Positions 1 to 9,399 of a DNA stretch of 64,000 bases are shown here, one piece after another. Source of the DNA: Thermococcus alcaliphilus. GTDB taxonomy: Archaea; Methanobacteriota_B; Thermococci; Thermococcales; Thermococcaceae. How positions within the stretch are numbered: the stretch's first letter is position 1; every line of letters starts with the position of its first letter. Under the pieces are notes generated by a model that was given only the letters and a program-made list of their open reading frames with translations, had not been told where the DNA came from and did not search any database. Position numbers and translations under genes: made by a program. Location: assembly GCF_024054535.1 (NCBI RefSeq), contig NZ_JAMXLV010000012.1, forward strand, positions 1 to 64,000. The letters are read 5' to 3'.

Positions 1-64
1 TTTTGTTTCGGCGAAAAGGTTTTAAGGCTGAAACCATCCAGTGAATAATGGTTTCAGCTTGCAT
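1..64 (-). CDS. possible start of a leftward gene cut by the window edge
   Basis: An ATG at 64 on the minus strand opens a frame that stays open to the window edge (21 codons). It is preceded by a strong purine-rich ribosome-binding site (AGGGGGG, about 4 nt upstream) and, further up near 105-115, by a TTTAAAT element that could be its TATA box. Nothing in the visible residues identifies a family. The frame is short enough to be open by chance, so the regulatory signals carry the call. Confidence 0.35.
   Translation of the reverse strand, partial: MQAETIIHWMVSALKPFRRNK
27..58. repeat. 11-bp perfect inverted repeat (hairpin)
   Basis: GCTGAAACCAT at 27-37 is mirrored exactly by ATGGTTTCAGC at 48-58 across a 10-nt loop. 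It lies inside the possible leftward frame starting at 64. It could be an RNA hairpin or a regulator site; the sequence does not decide. Confidence 0.6.
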
Positions 65-151
65 GTTTCCCCCCTTTCTTTTTCTGTGGTAGTGTCTGGG
101 ATTTAAACCTGACGCCTCACTGCTTATCCTGACAGTATCGTCTTCACTTCC

Positions 152-166
152 CAAAACTTTATAATA
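152..166 (+). promoter_or_regulatory. TATA-box promoter of the Toprim gene
   Basis: An A-rich stretch followed by TTTATAAT at 158-165 looks like a BRE/TATA pair. Transcription would start near 190, only a few bases before the ATG at 197, giving a nearly leaderless message. Confidence 0.5.
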
Positions 167-196
167 CTATCGAGCTCTCATCATCATGACGGCAAT

Positions 197-577
197 ATGT
201 ACGCCGAAAATTATAAAAGATTCGAACAACTTATAGACAAATTGCGAGAGTTTGAGGGTGTTATCCTCGTAGAGGGAATGCGAGACGAGGTGGCCTTACG
301 AAAATTGGGGGTCGAAACGGAGATAATTAGACTTTCCCGCTTACCACTGGCGGAGATTGCTCTAATAGCCTCTCACTATCATGATGTCATGATATTGACA
401 GATTTCGACAGAAAGGGTGAAGAGCTCGCAAAAAAACTAACCCGATATTTGGAAGGGTATAAGTGCAAAGTAGATACAGAAACACGAAGAGAGCTCAAAA
501 AAATAGCAAAAAAAGACATTAAGGGCATTGAAGACTTGTACTCCCTTTACACCCGTGTTAGGAATCTCCGTTTCTGA
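197..577 (+). CDS. Toprim domain protein, UPF0292 family
   Basis: This 126-aa protein is essentially a single Toprim fold. The acidic Toprim signature is visible as VEGMRDEVAL (about residues 25-34) and LTDFDRKGEEL (about 67-77), the metal-binding Glu and DxD of topoisomerases, primases and RNase M5. The length fits the small archaeal UPF0292 proteins of unknown substrate. It lies directly upstream of dnaG on the same strand, so co-transcription and a nucleic-acid role are plausible, but no reaction can be assigned. The start is the ATG just after the predicted TATA box. Confidence 0.8.
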   Translation: MYAENYKRFEQLIDKLREFEGVILVEGMRDEVALRKLGVETEIIRLSRLPLAEIALIASHYHDVMILTDFDRKGEELAKKLTRYLEGYKCKVDTETRRELKKIAKKDIKGIEDLYSLYTRVRNLRF

Positions 578-683
578 CCCCCAAAAGGAGGGGTATGGAT
601 TGAAGAGAAAAAAGACTACAATCCAGCAGATTTTGCTTGAAAAGCAAAGAATGTTAAAAAAGAAAGGAATAGAAGGTGATAGC

Positions 684-1994
684 ATGGCTGCAAAGGATGA
701 TTTTGGAACAACAAAATATGTAATCCACGCAGAATTTGAAGCAAATGGAATTGTTGAAAGGCCTGATGTTGTAGGTGCTATTTTTGGGCAGACTGAAGGT
801 TTACTTGGAGATGACCTGGACTTAAGGGAGCTTCAAAAAACTGGAAGGATAGGAAGGATCAAGGTTGACGTTCACACAAGAGCTGGAAAAAGTTATGGAA
901 CAATAACAATACCCTCTAGCTTGGATAGGGTAGAAACGGCAATACTAGCAGCTGCCCTAGAAACAATAGACAGGATAGGACCTTCTGAGGCCAGAATTAG
1001 GGTAATAAGAATCGAGGACGTCAGGGCAACGAAGAGAAAATACATCATAGAGAGAGCTAAAGAGATACTTGAGACCCTTATGGAGGAAGAAATTCCAGAA
1101 ACACAAGAGATTACTGAAGAAGTTAAAAAGGAAGTCAGGGCTAAGGAGCTTATTGAATATGGTCCAGAAAAACTCCCGGCTGGCCCACATGTGCCGTTTT
1201 CAGATTCGATAATCGTTGTTGAAGGAAGGGCGGATGTGCTTAACCTTCTAAAACATGGAATCAAAAACGCCATAGCCGTTGAAGGAACTTCAGTGCCGGA
1301 GACGATAATAAAACTCAGCAAAGAGAGAATCGTAACCGCATTTACCGATGGAGATAGGGGAGGAGAGCTCATACTTAAAGAACTCCTTCAAGTTGCAGAC
1401 ATTGATTATGTTGCCAGAGCTCCAGAAGGAAAAGAAGTCGAGGAGCTGACAAAGAAAGAGATAATTAAGTCCCTAAGGAGCAAAGTTCCAGCAGAGCAGG
1501 TTATAAACGAGCTCTTTGCTAAAGGAAAGAGTTTCTACGAACTTGTTAAGGAGAGAGAACACCAAAAGGCTAGCCAGCCCCAACATGTAGAGCCAAAAAT
1601 AGAAAAAGCCGTTGAACCTCAAAAAGAAACCATAAGAGAGACAAAAGTCGAAGTGAAACCTCCAGCAAGAGAAGAAAAGTTTGTAAAGCCAATACAGCCG
1701 CCTAAGGCTCCTGAGCTTGATGAATTTAAAGAGTGGATTGAAAAAGTGAAAAAAGATTCCACAGCAATTCTCCTAGATGAAAACAAGAACGTAATCGCAG
1801 AGATACCAGTGAGGGATCTACTTACCTCTCTAAACGACAAAGAAAATGTACACACAATAATATTTAACGGAATCATAACTCAGAGGCTAATAGACATAGT
1901 GAGTGAAAAGGGAATCAAGTACCTAATCGGAGCAAGAAAGAGCAATGTGGTTAGAAGGCCTATTGATCTTAAAATAATAACCTTTGCAGAGTGA
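684..1994 (+). CDS. dnaG: DnaG-type primase / exosome-associated protein
   Basis: Archaeal DnaG homologue of 436 aa. The conserved archaeal N-terminal domain starts at about residue 8 (FGTTKYVIH) and continues through VGAIFGQTEGLLG. The Toprim core follows, with VVEGRADVLNL (about 178) and FTDGDRGGEL (about 215). In archaea this protein is mainly an RNA-binding subunit of the exosome, with weak primase activity reported in some species; replication priming is done by PriSL. A charged Pro/Glu/Lys linker (about 290-345) leads to a C-terminal domain. I chose ATG 684 because it follows GGTGAT and matches the family N-terminus; an in-frame TTG at 600 also has a strong ribosome-binding site (see findings). 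Confidence 0.92.
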   Translation: MAAKDDFGTTKYVIHAEFEANGIVERPDVVGAIFGQTEGLLGDDLDLRELQKTGRIGRIKVDVHTRAGKSYGTITIPSSLDRVETAILAAALETIDRIGPSEARIRVIRIEDVRATKRKYIIERAKEILETLMEEEIPETQEITEEVKKEVRAKELIEYGPEKLPAGPHVPFSDSIIVVEGRADVLNLLKHGIKNAIAVEGTSVPETIIKLSKERIVTAFTDGDRGGELILKELLQVADIDYVARAPEGKEVEELTKKEIIKSLRSKVPAEQVINELFAKGKSFYELVKEREHQKASQPQHVEPKIEKAVEPQKETIRETKVEVKPPAREEKFVKPIQPPKAPELDEFKEWIEKVKKDSTAILLDENKNVIAEIPVRDLLTSLNDKENVHTIIFNGIITQRLIDIVSEKGIKYLIGARKSNVVRRPIDLKIITFAE

Positions 1995-2015
1995 AAGTTT
2001 CTTTTCTTTTTTAAT
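1995..2015 (+). terminator. T-rich terminator after dnaG
   Basis: Runs of T directly after the dnaG stop (around 1998-2013) match the poly-T terminators of Thermococcales. There is no clear hairpin. The convergent L24e gene ends at 2068. Confidence 0.4.
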
Positions 2016-2067
2016 ATTGTACAATCTCTGCTTAAAACTTCTGACGAAGGTTAAAAAATAAAAAGAG

Positions 2068-2268
2068 TCACTTTTTGGCTCTCTGGAGCCTTGCTTCTTC
2101 AAAAGCCTTTGTCCATTTGAGCTTTCTTGGGTTCCTACCCATAAAGAAGTATCTTTCGCATTTTCTTGAGCAGAAGAAATAGACTCTCCCATCGTTTCTG
2201 ACGTACATCTTCCCTGTTCCTGGCTCGAACTCTTTTCCGCAATATGAGCAGACATTCCATCTTGCCAT
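2068..2268 (-). CDS. rpl24e: ribosomal protein L24e
   Basis: A 66-aa protein of the large subunit. The treble-clef zinc finger is visible: CSYCGKEF near the N-terminus and CSRKCERYF about 26 residues later, followed by the conserved [11 protein letters not shown] block. It is the last gene of a compact leftward cluster L7Ae-S28e-L24e, starting 5 nt after the S28e stop, so it is almost certainly co-translated with it. Length and motifs are standard. Confidence 0.95.
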   Translation of the reverse strand: MARWNVCSYCGKEFEPGTGKMYVRNDGRVYFFCSRKCERYFFMGRNPRKLKWTKAFEEARLQRAKK

Positions 2269-2273
2269 TTACA

Positions 2274-2486
2274 TCACCTTCTTGCTTTGATCTCTCTTGC
2301 TTCTCTTTCTGTCTCTCTGAGGATAACTATGTCACCGATTCTGACTGGTCCCTTAACGTTTCTTCTAATTACCCTACCCTTATCCATTCCTTCAAGAACG
2401 CGAACCTTTACTTGAGTAACCTCACCGGTAACTCCAGTCCTTCCTACAATTTCGATGACCTCTGCAGGGTATCCCTCATCTGACAT
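2274..2486 (-). CDS. rps28e: ribosomal protein S28e
   Basis: A 70-aa small-subunit protein with an OB-type fold. The family pattern [20 protein letters not shown] is followed by the conserved [21 protein letters not shown]-terminus. It lies between L7Ae (68 nt upstream) and L24e (5 nt downstream), the usual archaeal arrangement. Confidence 0.96.
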   Translation of the reverse strand: MSDEGYPAEVIEIVGRTGVTGEVTQVKVRVLEGMDKGRVIRRNVKGPVRIGDIVILRETEREAREIKARR

Positions 2487-2554
2487 CTCTCACACCTCTA
2501 ATTCAATTATAATCATGAAAGCTCGCCTAGTTATGAGAGTGAGGAAAAGGGAGC

Positions 2555-2926
2555 TCACTTGGCGAGCTCCCTTACTTTCATCGCAATTTCCTCAACGAGT
2601 TCACGAGCCTTACCCGGCTCGATTATAGCAACACTTGCAGCTGGAACTTCAATACCAGCGGCAGCACCAAGTTCTTTTTTGCTTGGAACATAGATATAGG
2701 GAATCTCCTTCTCCTCACAGAGGGGTGGCAAGTGAGCAACGATCTCCTCCGGGTCAACATCTTCAGCGATTATTACAAGCTTTGCCTGGCCCCTCTCAAC
2801 GGCTTTTGTTGTCTCGTTTGTACCCTTCCTAATTCTTCCAGTATCTCTTGCAATCTCAACAGCCTCAAGGGCTTTCTCAGCAAGCTCCTTTGGAACCTCA
2901 AACTTCACGTAACTTGGCTTTGCCAT
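2555..2926 (-). CDS. rpl7ae: ribosomal protein L7Ae
   Basis: A 123-aa kink-turn-binding protein. In archaea it is a 50S subunit and also the core protein of C/D and H/ACA guide RNPs and of RNase P. The family hallmarks are [14 protein letters not shown] (RNA-binding loop) and [18 protein letters not shown]. The start is the ATG giving MAKPSYVKF, preceded by GGAGGGATGTGAA; an upstream in-frame start would add five residues. First gene of the L7Ae-S28e-L24e cluster. It is the expected partner of the guide RNA at 14.8 kb. Confidence 0.96.
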   Translation of the reverse strand: MAKPSYVKFEVPKELAEKALEAVEIARDTGRIRKGTNETTKAVERGQAKLVIIAEDVDPEEIVAHLPPLCEEKEIPYIYVPSKKELGAAAGIEVPAASVAIIEPGKARELVEEIAMKVRELAK

Positions 2927-3035
2927 TTCACATCCCTCCAAACTTCATCGTTCATCGAGTCATCAAGTTAGGGAAGGATGCTTGCTTTTTAAATCTTTCC
3001 TTCCAAACTAGCAAAAATAAGAAAAGTAGCAAAAA

Positions 3036-5894
3036 TCACCCCTCGTATATTATGTATTCTTTGTCTGCTATAAACACCGGTTCGACTCTTATTCCCCTTA
3101 TTTCCACCTTATTTCCATATTCATTCTTGAGCTTCTCTATATAAGGCTGGATAACTTCTGGAAAGCTTGCTTGACCTTTGAAGTAAAGTTCCCTGTTTGA
3201 TGTGCTTAAGCCACTGGCAATTTTTTCATAATGGATTATATCCATGTGAGGCTCAAATGCGGCTTTTGGATCATCCCTGTTTTCTCCCTCGGTTCTGATA
3301 AGATATATAACTGTAGCCCTAAGGTAAAGCTCTAAGTTGGAGTAGTCTTTTCTGAACCCAGCCCTTAACTCAAGTTCTCCACTTTGGCCATCGTTTAAAA
3401 CTCTTATTGGGCTGACAAGCCTGCCATTTAATTTTGGAGCTTCTGTAAGGGCCCCAACGGGGCCTTTCTGCACAAGGACAAGCTGATACTTTGTAGCGTT
3501 TGGGACTTTGAGACTAACTTCTACCGGCGTCTCGTTTAAATGATCGATGTTAACGTTTTGCGCTATAATCTGCTCACTTATGAGCTTATCTCCATTGTAA
3601 GCCCTGAGCTTTATGGTGGCATCTTTAACGTCTCTTCCGAACGCTGATATGTAGAGCTTAGCCTTGTATTCCCCAGGAATAAGCTTTGACACTGGCATCC
3701 ATGTATCATTCTTGTAAACTTCAATTCTATATACTCCAAATGGAACGAATTCATAAGTTGCCAGATCTCCAGTATTCTTTACAAGCCTAAAGTTTGAGAG
3801 CAACTTTTGTGCAAAATCTGCTTCAGAGCTGATAGGTATACCAAATGCAAGCTTTAGGAAGTTGCTTGCTGCAACTTTGTAGTAAACTGCCACTGCATAG
3901 TTGGGGAAGACATAAGCTGCATATGGAAAGTCTCCCTTTCCGTTTATGACTTCCCCAGTTTGCATGATTATTGTCTGCACTGGCTCCCCTTGTTGGTTAC
4001 CCGCTACGATTATCGCCTTTTTCTGTCCTCCTTGTTCCACTATCTGAAGCTGAATGCCATATGGACTGTAAAAAGCATTATCACCTATTTTTTGAGTAAA
4101 TGGAAGTATCATACCCCGATGATCTCTTTCGTCTCTTGTTATTGCCCCTCCAAGATAGCTTATGGCGTTAAATTTGGCCCAATCTTGAATCCAAGCAATG
4201 AAATAGTTAAGCTGCCAGCTCTCGAAGTCAACTTCACTTTTGCTGCCATCATTTGCCAAAAAGCGGGCAATTATATAGTCCCTGTCCCTTGCGTGACCAC
4301 CGTCCGCACTTGCCCTCCTGTTTCCAAGGAGAGAGCTTTCAATCCAGTAACCGTAGTCCCACCAAGAAGTTGCCGTATCGTATTCGTTTGTGTTTTCTCT
4401 AAGCCATTTAAGGGTTTCTTCCCAGCTCGGGCTTACAGCTTCACCGCTAACCTTTGCCGAGTTGTAAGTTGTGTTTGCTCCCACTATTGGAATCGGAATA
4501 AAGAGGAGGACCAACAAGAAAGCATAGAGAGCTTTTGTTGAAACCTTTTCCTGCATATTCTCCACTATTTTAAAGAGCTCCCCCACGAGAATTCCAAAGG
4601 TTAGCAAAACTGCGCCTGAAGCAAGGAATAAAAACCTCACCGCTGTCCACATTAGGTATACTGAAAGTCCGTAAAACACCAAGAGGAACAAATTCTTTGC
4701 ATCGACTTTGTTTTGGTTTAAGGCTTTCAAAAATCTAAACGCAACTATTGCAATTCCGACAAGTGAGAGGAGAAAGATTATCCCATCGGTTCCCTTGACC
4801 GAGTAATACCTCTGTATATCGTTCCATTCCGTCTTTGCAAGCTCTTGAACAGTTTCATAAACTTGAGTGGATTGGTATGCTCCACTCATAAGGGAAAAGA
4901 GCTTGGGGCCAACGTAAAGATAAGCTCCAGCAAAGCCTAGGAGTACTATCACTGCAACAACTCCAAACCTATGTGTTTTGTCGGAGTAATTTAGGTATCT
5001 GCCACCGTAGAGCATTATCGTCGTAAGTAGTGCCAGTCCAAGGAAAACTTCAAAGGCGAACTTTATGTGCCCTCCAACTCTTACAATTCCACTTGGAGTC
5101 AATGCGTAGCCAATGAACAATACTGCAACATAAACTGGGTAAAATTCCATGGCAAACTTCTTGACGTCTTCAACTTTTCCAAAAATAAATGATACAATCA
5201 CGTACAAGCTTGCAAAGCCCAAGAGAACCATAAGACCAAATGGGGAGCCGTTCCATACTGAGAGCATCAAAACTCCAAAGAGCACAAATAGAGCGCCAAA
5301 AAGGGATTTTCTCTTGACCTCTGTGGCTTCAAGGTAGTAGAACATGAACAGAACTGCGTAGATGAAGAACATCAAAAACGGTCCATCTCCTCTGGCGTTT
5401 CCCGAGAAGGTTCTTGTCCAGTGGGCAACTGAAAACATCATCACCAAAGCTGCCCAAAGTCCTGCCCATTCTGAATGGAGTTTTCTCCCTAGGAGGTAAA
5501 CTCCAACTATGCTGAAAAATCCAACAAGCGGAGGCCACATCTTGAAGACCTTTATCACTTCAAACCCAAATGCAGAGAGGAGCTTGTAGAGCAAAGCTGG
5601 AATTATGTACAAACCAAGGGGTTCCCCAATGAGAGAACCAAAGGGTGCGTCAGCCAAGGGGTAATACTTAGGAATCCACTCCTTTATCGCGAGCTTGTAT
5701 ATTTCAAAATGATAAAAGGTATCTGGATCTATGAAGTATTTTGTTTGCCCAGTTGCTGCTCTAATCTTGTAACCAATAAAAGCAACGATAACAACCACTA
5801 TAGGGAAAAGGTAAAGCCTGATTTTTGAAAAATCTAAAGAGGAAGGCTTCTCACTCTTAGTTTTTGGTTTTTCCTTAACTTTTGTTTCAACCAT
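3036..5894 (-). CDS. aglB: dolichyl-monophosphooligosaccharide-protein glycotransferase AglB (STT3)
   Basis: The single-subunit archaeal oligosaccharyltransferase moves a lipid-linked glycan onto Asn in N-X-S/T sequons outside the membrane. At 952 aa it matches the long AglB type. A cytoplasmic Lys-rich tail (about 1-25) precedes a multi-helix membrane domain (about 27-480) carrying the acidic loop IDPDTFYHF (about residue 56). The signature WWDYGYW is at about 511, and a large beta-rich extracellular domain fills the C-terminus. It starts 10 nt after glmS, so precursor synthesis and glycan transfer appear to be transcribed together. Confidence 0.95.
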   Translation of the reverse strand: MVETKVKEKPKTKSEKPSSLDFSKIRLYLFPIVVVIVAFIGYKIRAATGQTKYFIDPDTFYHFEIYKLAIKEWIPKYYPLADAPFGSLIGEPLGLYIIPALLYKLLSAFGFEVIKVFKMWPPLVGFFSIVGVYLLGRKLHSEWAGLWAALVMMFSVAHWTRTFSGNARGDGPFLMFFIYAVLFMFYYLEATEVKRKSLFGALFVLFGVLMLSVWNGSPFGLMVLLGFASLYVIVSFIFGKVEDVKKFAMEFYPVYVAVLFIGYALTPSGIVRVGGHIKFAFEVFLGLALLTTIMLYGGRYLNYSDKTHRFGVVAVIVLLGFAGAYLYVGPKLFSLMSGAYQSTQVYETVQELAKTEWNDIQRYYSVKGTDGIIFLLSLVGIAIVAFRFLKALNQNKVDAKNLFLLVFYGLSVYLMWTAVRFLFLASGAVLLTFGILVGELFKIVENMQEKVSTKALYAFLLVLLFIPIPIVGANTTYNSAKVSGEAVSPSWEETLKWLRENTNEYDTATSWWDYGYWIESSLLGNRRASADGGHARDRDYIIARFLANDGSKSEVDFESWQLNYFIAWIQDWAKFNAISYLGGAITRDERDHRGMILPFTQKIGDNAFYSPYGIQLQIVEQGGQKKAIIVAGNQQGEPVQTIIMQTGEVINGKGDFPYAAYVFPNYAVAVYYKVAASNFLKLAFGIPISSEADFAQKLLSNFRLVKNTGDLATYEFVPFGVYRIEVYKNDTWMPVSKLIPGEYKAKLYISAFGRDVKDATIKLRAYNGDKLISEQIIAQNVNIDHLNETPVEVSLKVPNATKYQLVLVQKGPVGALTEAPKLNGRLVSPIRVLNDGQSGELELRAGFRKDYSNLELYLRATVIYLIRTEGENRDDPKAAFEPHMDIIHYEKIASGLSTSNRELYFKGQASFPEVIQPYIEKLKNEYGNKVEIRGIRVEPVFIADKEYIIYEG

Positions 5895-5904
5895 TTATAC
5901 CACC

Positions 5905-7710
5905 TCACTCTACGGTTACAGATTTTGCCAGATTTCTCGGCTTGTCGGGATCGTTACCCCTCAACACAGCCAGATGATAAGCAAGCAATTGAAGTGGTAC
6001 TATATACACAATAGGACTTAAAAGCTCATCTATTTTTGGCATCTTCAAAAAGACTTCGCTAACTTTTTCCAGCTCTTCATTGTCTCCCAAGCTAATTACA
6101 AGCCCTTTTCTTGCGTTGACCTCCTGTATATTGGAGACCATCTTATCAAATGTCTTTCCGCTTGGGGCAATGGCAACAACTGGAACACCTTCTTCAATCA
6201 GAGCTAGGGGACCATGCTTAAGTTCTCCAGCAGAAAGACCCTCCGCATGGATATAGCTGATTTCCTTAAGCTTTAGAGCACCCTCAAGAGCTGTTGCAAC
6301 GCTTATCCCCCGTCCTATGTAGAAGAAATCTCTTCTGTCTACCAGCTCATCAGCAAGGGATTTTATCTTGTTCTCATATCCAAGCACAGCCTCAATGTAC
6401 CTCGGAAGTTCCAAAAGCTCAGCTTCTAGTTTCTTAAGATAATCCTCATCAACTCTGTTGAGTATCTTGGCTAGTGCTATTGCAAGCATTGTCAAAACGG
6501 TAAGCTGGGTTGTGTACGTCTTTGTTGCCGCTACCCCTATTTCTGGGCCTGCATGGGTGTATATTACAAGGTCGCTCAGCCTGGTAGCCATGCTCCCAAC
6601 AACGTTAACAATGCTTAGAACTTTTGCGCCCTTCTTTTTAGCCAATCTTATTGCCGCCAGAGTGTCGGCAGTTTCCCCACTCTGAGTAATGGCGATTACA
6701 AGGGAATTCTCGTCAACTATGTCTTCAAACTCATACCTAAACTCACTAGCCTCCTCAACAAGGACAGGTTTGTTTGCCAGTCTTTGGAAGAGGTATTTCG
6801 CGGCAATTCCTGCATGATAAGAGGTCCCCATACCCACAACAAATATCTTCTCGTATTTGGCTATCTCCTTAGCAACTTGATCTATTGTTTCCAAGTTGCC
6901 GTAAATTGCTTCCTTTACAGCCTTTGGCTGTTCATGGATTTCCTTAAGCATGAAGTGGGGATAACCCTGCTTTTCAGCCATTTCAAGAGTCCAATTAATT
7001 TCGTGGATTTCTTTTTTCTTTTCTTTTCCTGTCCCAAGGTCTTTCACTGTGAATGCATCTTTGCTAACCACTGCATACTCTCCATCATCCAGGAACACAA
7101 CTTTATTCGTGTAAGGTAAAAACGCAGGAATATCGGAGGCAGCAAACATCTCCCCGTTTCCGATTCCAAGGACGAGCGGACTTTCATTTCTCACAAAATA
7201 TAGGCGTTCCTTATCTTCAGCATACATTATTCCAAGTGCAAATGAACCTCTAAGCTTTAACAACGCCTTGCGGAGGGCATCTTCAAAGGTAGATGAATCC
7301 TTTAAAGCTTCTTCAATTAGATGCGCTATCACTTCTGTATCAGTGTCGCTCTTGAACGTGTGCCCTTTTTTCTCAAGCTCGCTTCTAAGTTCAAGGTAGT
7401 TTTCAATTATTCCATTGTGAACAACCGCTATTTTTCCAGTACAATCGGTATGAGGATGGGCGTTGATATCGTTAGGAATCCCATGCGTTGCCCATCTCGT
7501 GTGCCCAATTCCCCTGTTGCCAGGCATTTCGTGAAGTTTAAGCTTTTCTTTAAGCTCATCTATTTTCCCGGCTCCTTTTTTTATAAAAAGCTCTCCCTGT
7601 TCAGTTACAATTCCAGCTGAGTCATATCCCCTGTATTCCAGTCTTTTAAGCCCTTCCACTAAAATTTCAGCAGCTTCCCTATCTCCAATATACCCGATTA
7701 TACCGCACAT
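5905..7710 (-). CDS. glmS: glutamine-fructose-6-phosphate aminotransferase (isomerizing)
   Basis: Makes glucosamine-6-phosphate from fructose-6-phosphate and glutamine, the entry to amino-sugar and N-glycan precursors. The 601-aa protein begins MCGIIGYIG, so Cys2 is the N-terminal nucleophile of the glutaminase domain (1 to about 220, with GHTRWATHG). Two SIS domains follow (about 280-410 and 450-590; motifs [21 protein letters not shown]). The C-terminus ends LAKSVTVE as in the family. A GGAGG ribosome-binding site precedes the ATG. It is first in an operon with aglB. Confidence 0.96.
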   Translation of the reverse strand: MCGIIGYIGDREAAEILVEGLKRLEYRGYDSAGIVTEQGELFIKKGAGKIDELKEKLKLHEMPGNRGIGHTRWATHGIPNDINAHPHTDCTGKIAVVHNGIIENYLELRSELEKKGHTFKSDTDTEVIAHLIEEALKDSSTFEDALRKALLKLRGSFALGIMYAEDKERLYFVRNESPLVLGIGNGEMFAASDIPAFLPYTNKVVFLDDGEYAVVSKDAFTVKDLGTGKEKKKEIHEINWTLEMAEKQGYPHFMLKEIHEQPKAVKEAIYGNLETIDQVAKEIAKYEKIFVVGMGTSYHAGIAAKYLFQRLANKPVLVEEASEFRYEFEDIVDENSLVIAITQSGETADTLAAIRLAKKKGAKVLSIVNVVGSMATRLSDLVIYTHAGPEIGVAATKTYTTQLTVLTMLAIALAKILNRVDEDYLKKLEAELLELPRYIEAVLGYENKIKSLADELVDRRDFFYIGRGISVATALEGALKLKEISYIHAEGLSAGELKHGPLALIEEGVPVVAIAPSGKTFDKMVSNIQEVNARKGLVISLGDNEELEKVSEVFLKMPKIDELLSPIVYIVPLQLLAYHLAVLRGNDPDKPRNLAKSVTVE

Positions 7711-7759
7711 TGTGCTGCCTCCGCTCTTTGTACTGTAAATCGTAATGGTTCAAACTAAT

Positions 7760-7790
7760 TAAAAGGATTTCCATAAAACTGTTACCGCAA
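7760..7790 (-). promoter_or_regulatory. probable glmS-aglB promoter
   Basis: On the minus strand an AT-rich element reading CCTTTTAATTAG lies about 50 nt before the glmS ATG, and a second, TTTTATGG, a little further up. Either could be the TATA box. No riboswitch-like structure is evident in the remaining leader. Confidence 0.35.
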
Positions 7791-7926
7791 CCGTTGTGTT
7801 CTTTACTCCGTTTCGGTGTTTCTTTTGAGATATTGTTCAAAACACTTTCTTTTGGTTTTTAAGCCCTGCAGTTATGACTAAGTATCAGAAGAAGCAGAAT
7901 AGCACAAGAAAGGTTTCCAAAAAACC

Positions 7927-7934
7927 TATATATT
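7927..7934 (+). promoter_or_regulatory. TATA box of the 67-aa gene
   Basis: TATATATT lies after CC/A-rich sequence about 30 nt before the ATG at 7965, the usual spacing for a short-leader archaeal message. Confidence 0.5.
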
Positions 7935-7964
7935 CCAAACAACCTTAGTATCTTGGGTGGGTCA

Positions 7965-8168
7965 ATGGAGAAAAAGCTGGATGAATTCATAAACGGTTCC
8001 ATTAAAATAAGAAGCGAAAATAAAGCCAAAACCTCCAAGAAGAAGAGACTTAAATCAACCAAACTGGACAGGTTTCTACCTGATGAGCACATAAACTATT
8101 TTAAAGCCCTTCGCATCGGCTCAAAAAGGATACAGAGAGCAAAAATAGTCGAAATTCAGGAAGATTAA
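7965..8168 (+). CDS. small basic hypothetical protein
   Basis: A 67-aa Lys/Arg-rich protein. The N-terminal third looks helical (EKKLDEFINGSIKI), the middle is a strongly basic stretch (KAKTSKKKRLKSTK), and the C-terminus is a short mixed segment. The composition would suit nucleic-acid binding, but I recognise no family. A TATA box at 7927 and GGTGGG just before the ATG support expression. Its stop codon shares TTAA with the convergent methyltransferase. Confidence 0.65.
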   Translation: MEKKLDEFINGSIKIRSENKAKTSKKKRLKSTKLDRFLPDEHINYFKALRIGSKRIQRAKIVEIQED

Positions 8169-9310
8169 TCGAGGGGCTCAGCTATTATTGCTTTGTCTTT
8201 GAATTTGAATAGGTAAGCCCTCTTCTCTCCTTTCAGACCTTGTTCAACTCTCCTTCTGAACTGCCAGTATTCTTTGTCAGGAATTGAAATCTTTAGGGTA
8301 ACCCTGCCATATCCTTCCCTCTTTAAAAAGTCGTTTATTCTCACTGGATGGAAGTCGAGAACCTTTCTTACGATGTAGCGTCTCTTGAAGTATTCGCTGT
8401 TAACTTCTTCATCGCTTGTTGCGACTGCCCTGCGTTTTTCCCGAATGAGCATCCATAAGTTGCCCTTTACGGCATGGAAGAGCTCGTTTATTAGGTCAGC
8501 ATAGTCAATGCTCTGCGGGATTTCATACAAATAATCTTTCACTTCTCCACTCCACTCGACGATGTTTTCAAGATTGGGGTTGCTTTCAAGTCTAACCCCC
8601 TTAGGAAGCATAACTGCAGAACGCTCTGCCTTAGCTAAGGGCTCAAAATAGAAAGTCAGCCTGTTGAGTGCTCCATATAAATCAATGTACTCAAATTCAC
8701 CTCTCCACGGGACTTTTTCTCTCCTTATCTGAGGTGGGAGATCAAAGATAAAAGCATCGGTCTTGTGGTTATAAGCCTCATAAACTTCAAGAGGACTCGG
8801 GAGGAGATCCTCAAGTCTCCTTTCAGGCATCTCCGGAGGTCTTGCGGGATCGGAGAATACTACATCAGCATCTATCTGATCAACAACTTCCTTACTTAAG
8901 CTGTCCCCATGAATGAAGGTTATTTTATCTTTAACACCATATTTCTCGGCATTTTTCATTGCGTAGAAGAGCTTTTTCTCATCGATGTCTATAGCATAGG
9001 CTTTTTCTGCATATTTTGCGAAGAATATCAGCTGGATTCCAACTCCACAGCTCACATCTGCTATGCTTTTTGGTTTGACTCTCTTTGCCCTATATTCAGC
9101 CACAACCTCGTGAGTGGCATACCTAAGGCCTTCCAAGTCCATCCACAGATCAGTTCTTGAGAACTTATCCTTTGCCCTTATCCTTGCCCTCGCTATCTCG
9201 ATTATCTCGTCAGCTTTTTCTCTAGGAAGTCTCGCCCGTATTTTTCTCTCGTCTAGACCTCGCTTTATCATCTCAACAGTTTGCTCAATAAGCGCTTCCA
9301 TCTCTTCCAT
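8165..9310 (-). CDS. class I SAM-dependent methyltransferase (THUMP-like type)
   Basis: A 381-aa predicted methyltransferase. After a helical N-terminal region (about 1-75) comes a Rossmann-fold core: motif I IADVSCGVGIQLIFFAK (about 84-100), an acidic loop AIDIDEKKL, and a catalytic-loop-like motif VFSDPARPPEMP (about 150-161). The C-terminal third resembles the THUMP-like extension of a broadly distributed family of unknown substrate. RNA or protein modification is the likely role; the target cannot be read from the sequence. The start follows GGTGAGAGA. Confidence 0.75.
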   Translation of the reverse strand: MEEMEALIEQTVEMIKRGLDERKIRARLPREKADEIIEIARARIRAKDKFSRTDLWMDLEGLRYATHEVVAEYRAKRVKPKSIADVSCGVGIQLIFFAKYAEKAYAIDIDEKKLFYAMKNAEKYGVKDKITFIHGDSLSKEVVDQIDADVVFSDPARPPEMPERRLEDLLPSPLEVYEAYNHKTDAFIFDLPPQIRREKVPWRGEFEYIDLYGALNRLTFYFEPLAKAERSAVMLPKGVRLESNPNLENIVEWSGEVKDYLYEIPQSIDYADLINELFHAVKGNLWMLIREKRRAVATSDEEVNSEYFKRRYIVRKVLDFHPVRINDFLKREGYGRVTLKISIPDKEYWQFRRRVEQGLKGEKRAYLFKFKDKAIIAEPLD

Positions 9311-9399
9311 TCTCTCACCGTTGTTCCATTTTCATTCAATTTTTAAAGGTTTATGGGAAATAATTTAAAGATGGCGGGTGAAACTTAGTGGGGGAGAGT

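Noticed and set aside
120-190. Possible C/D box sRNA on the minus strand (ATGATGA at about 185-179)
   Set aside because: A C-box match is present, but no CTGA D or D' box occurs at acceptable spacing.
7711-7790. glmS riboswitch in the glmS leader
   Set aside because: The ribozyme class is bacterial, the leader here is short, and no matching core was visible.
7873-7947. 24-codon basic frame before the 67-aa gene
   Set aside because: It has no ribosome-binding site and overlaps the predicted TATA box of the real gene.
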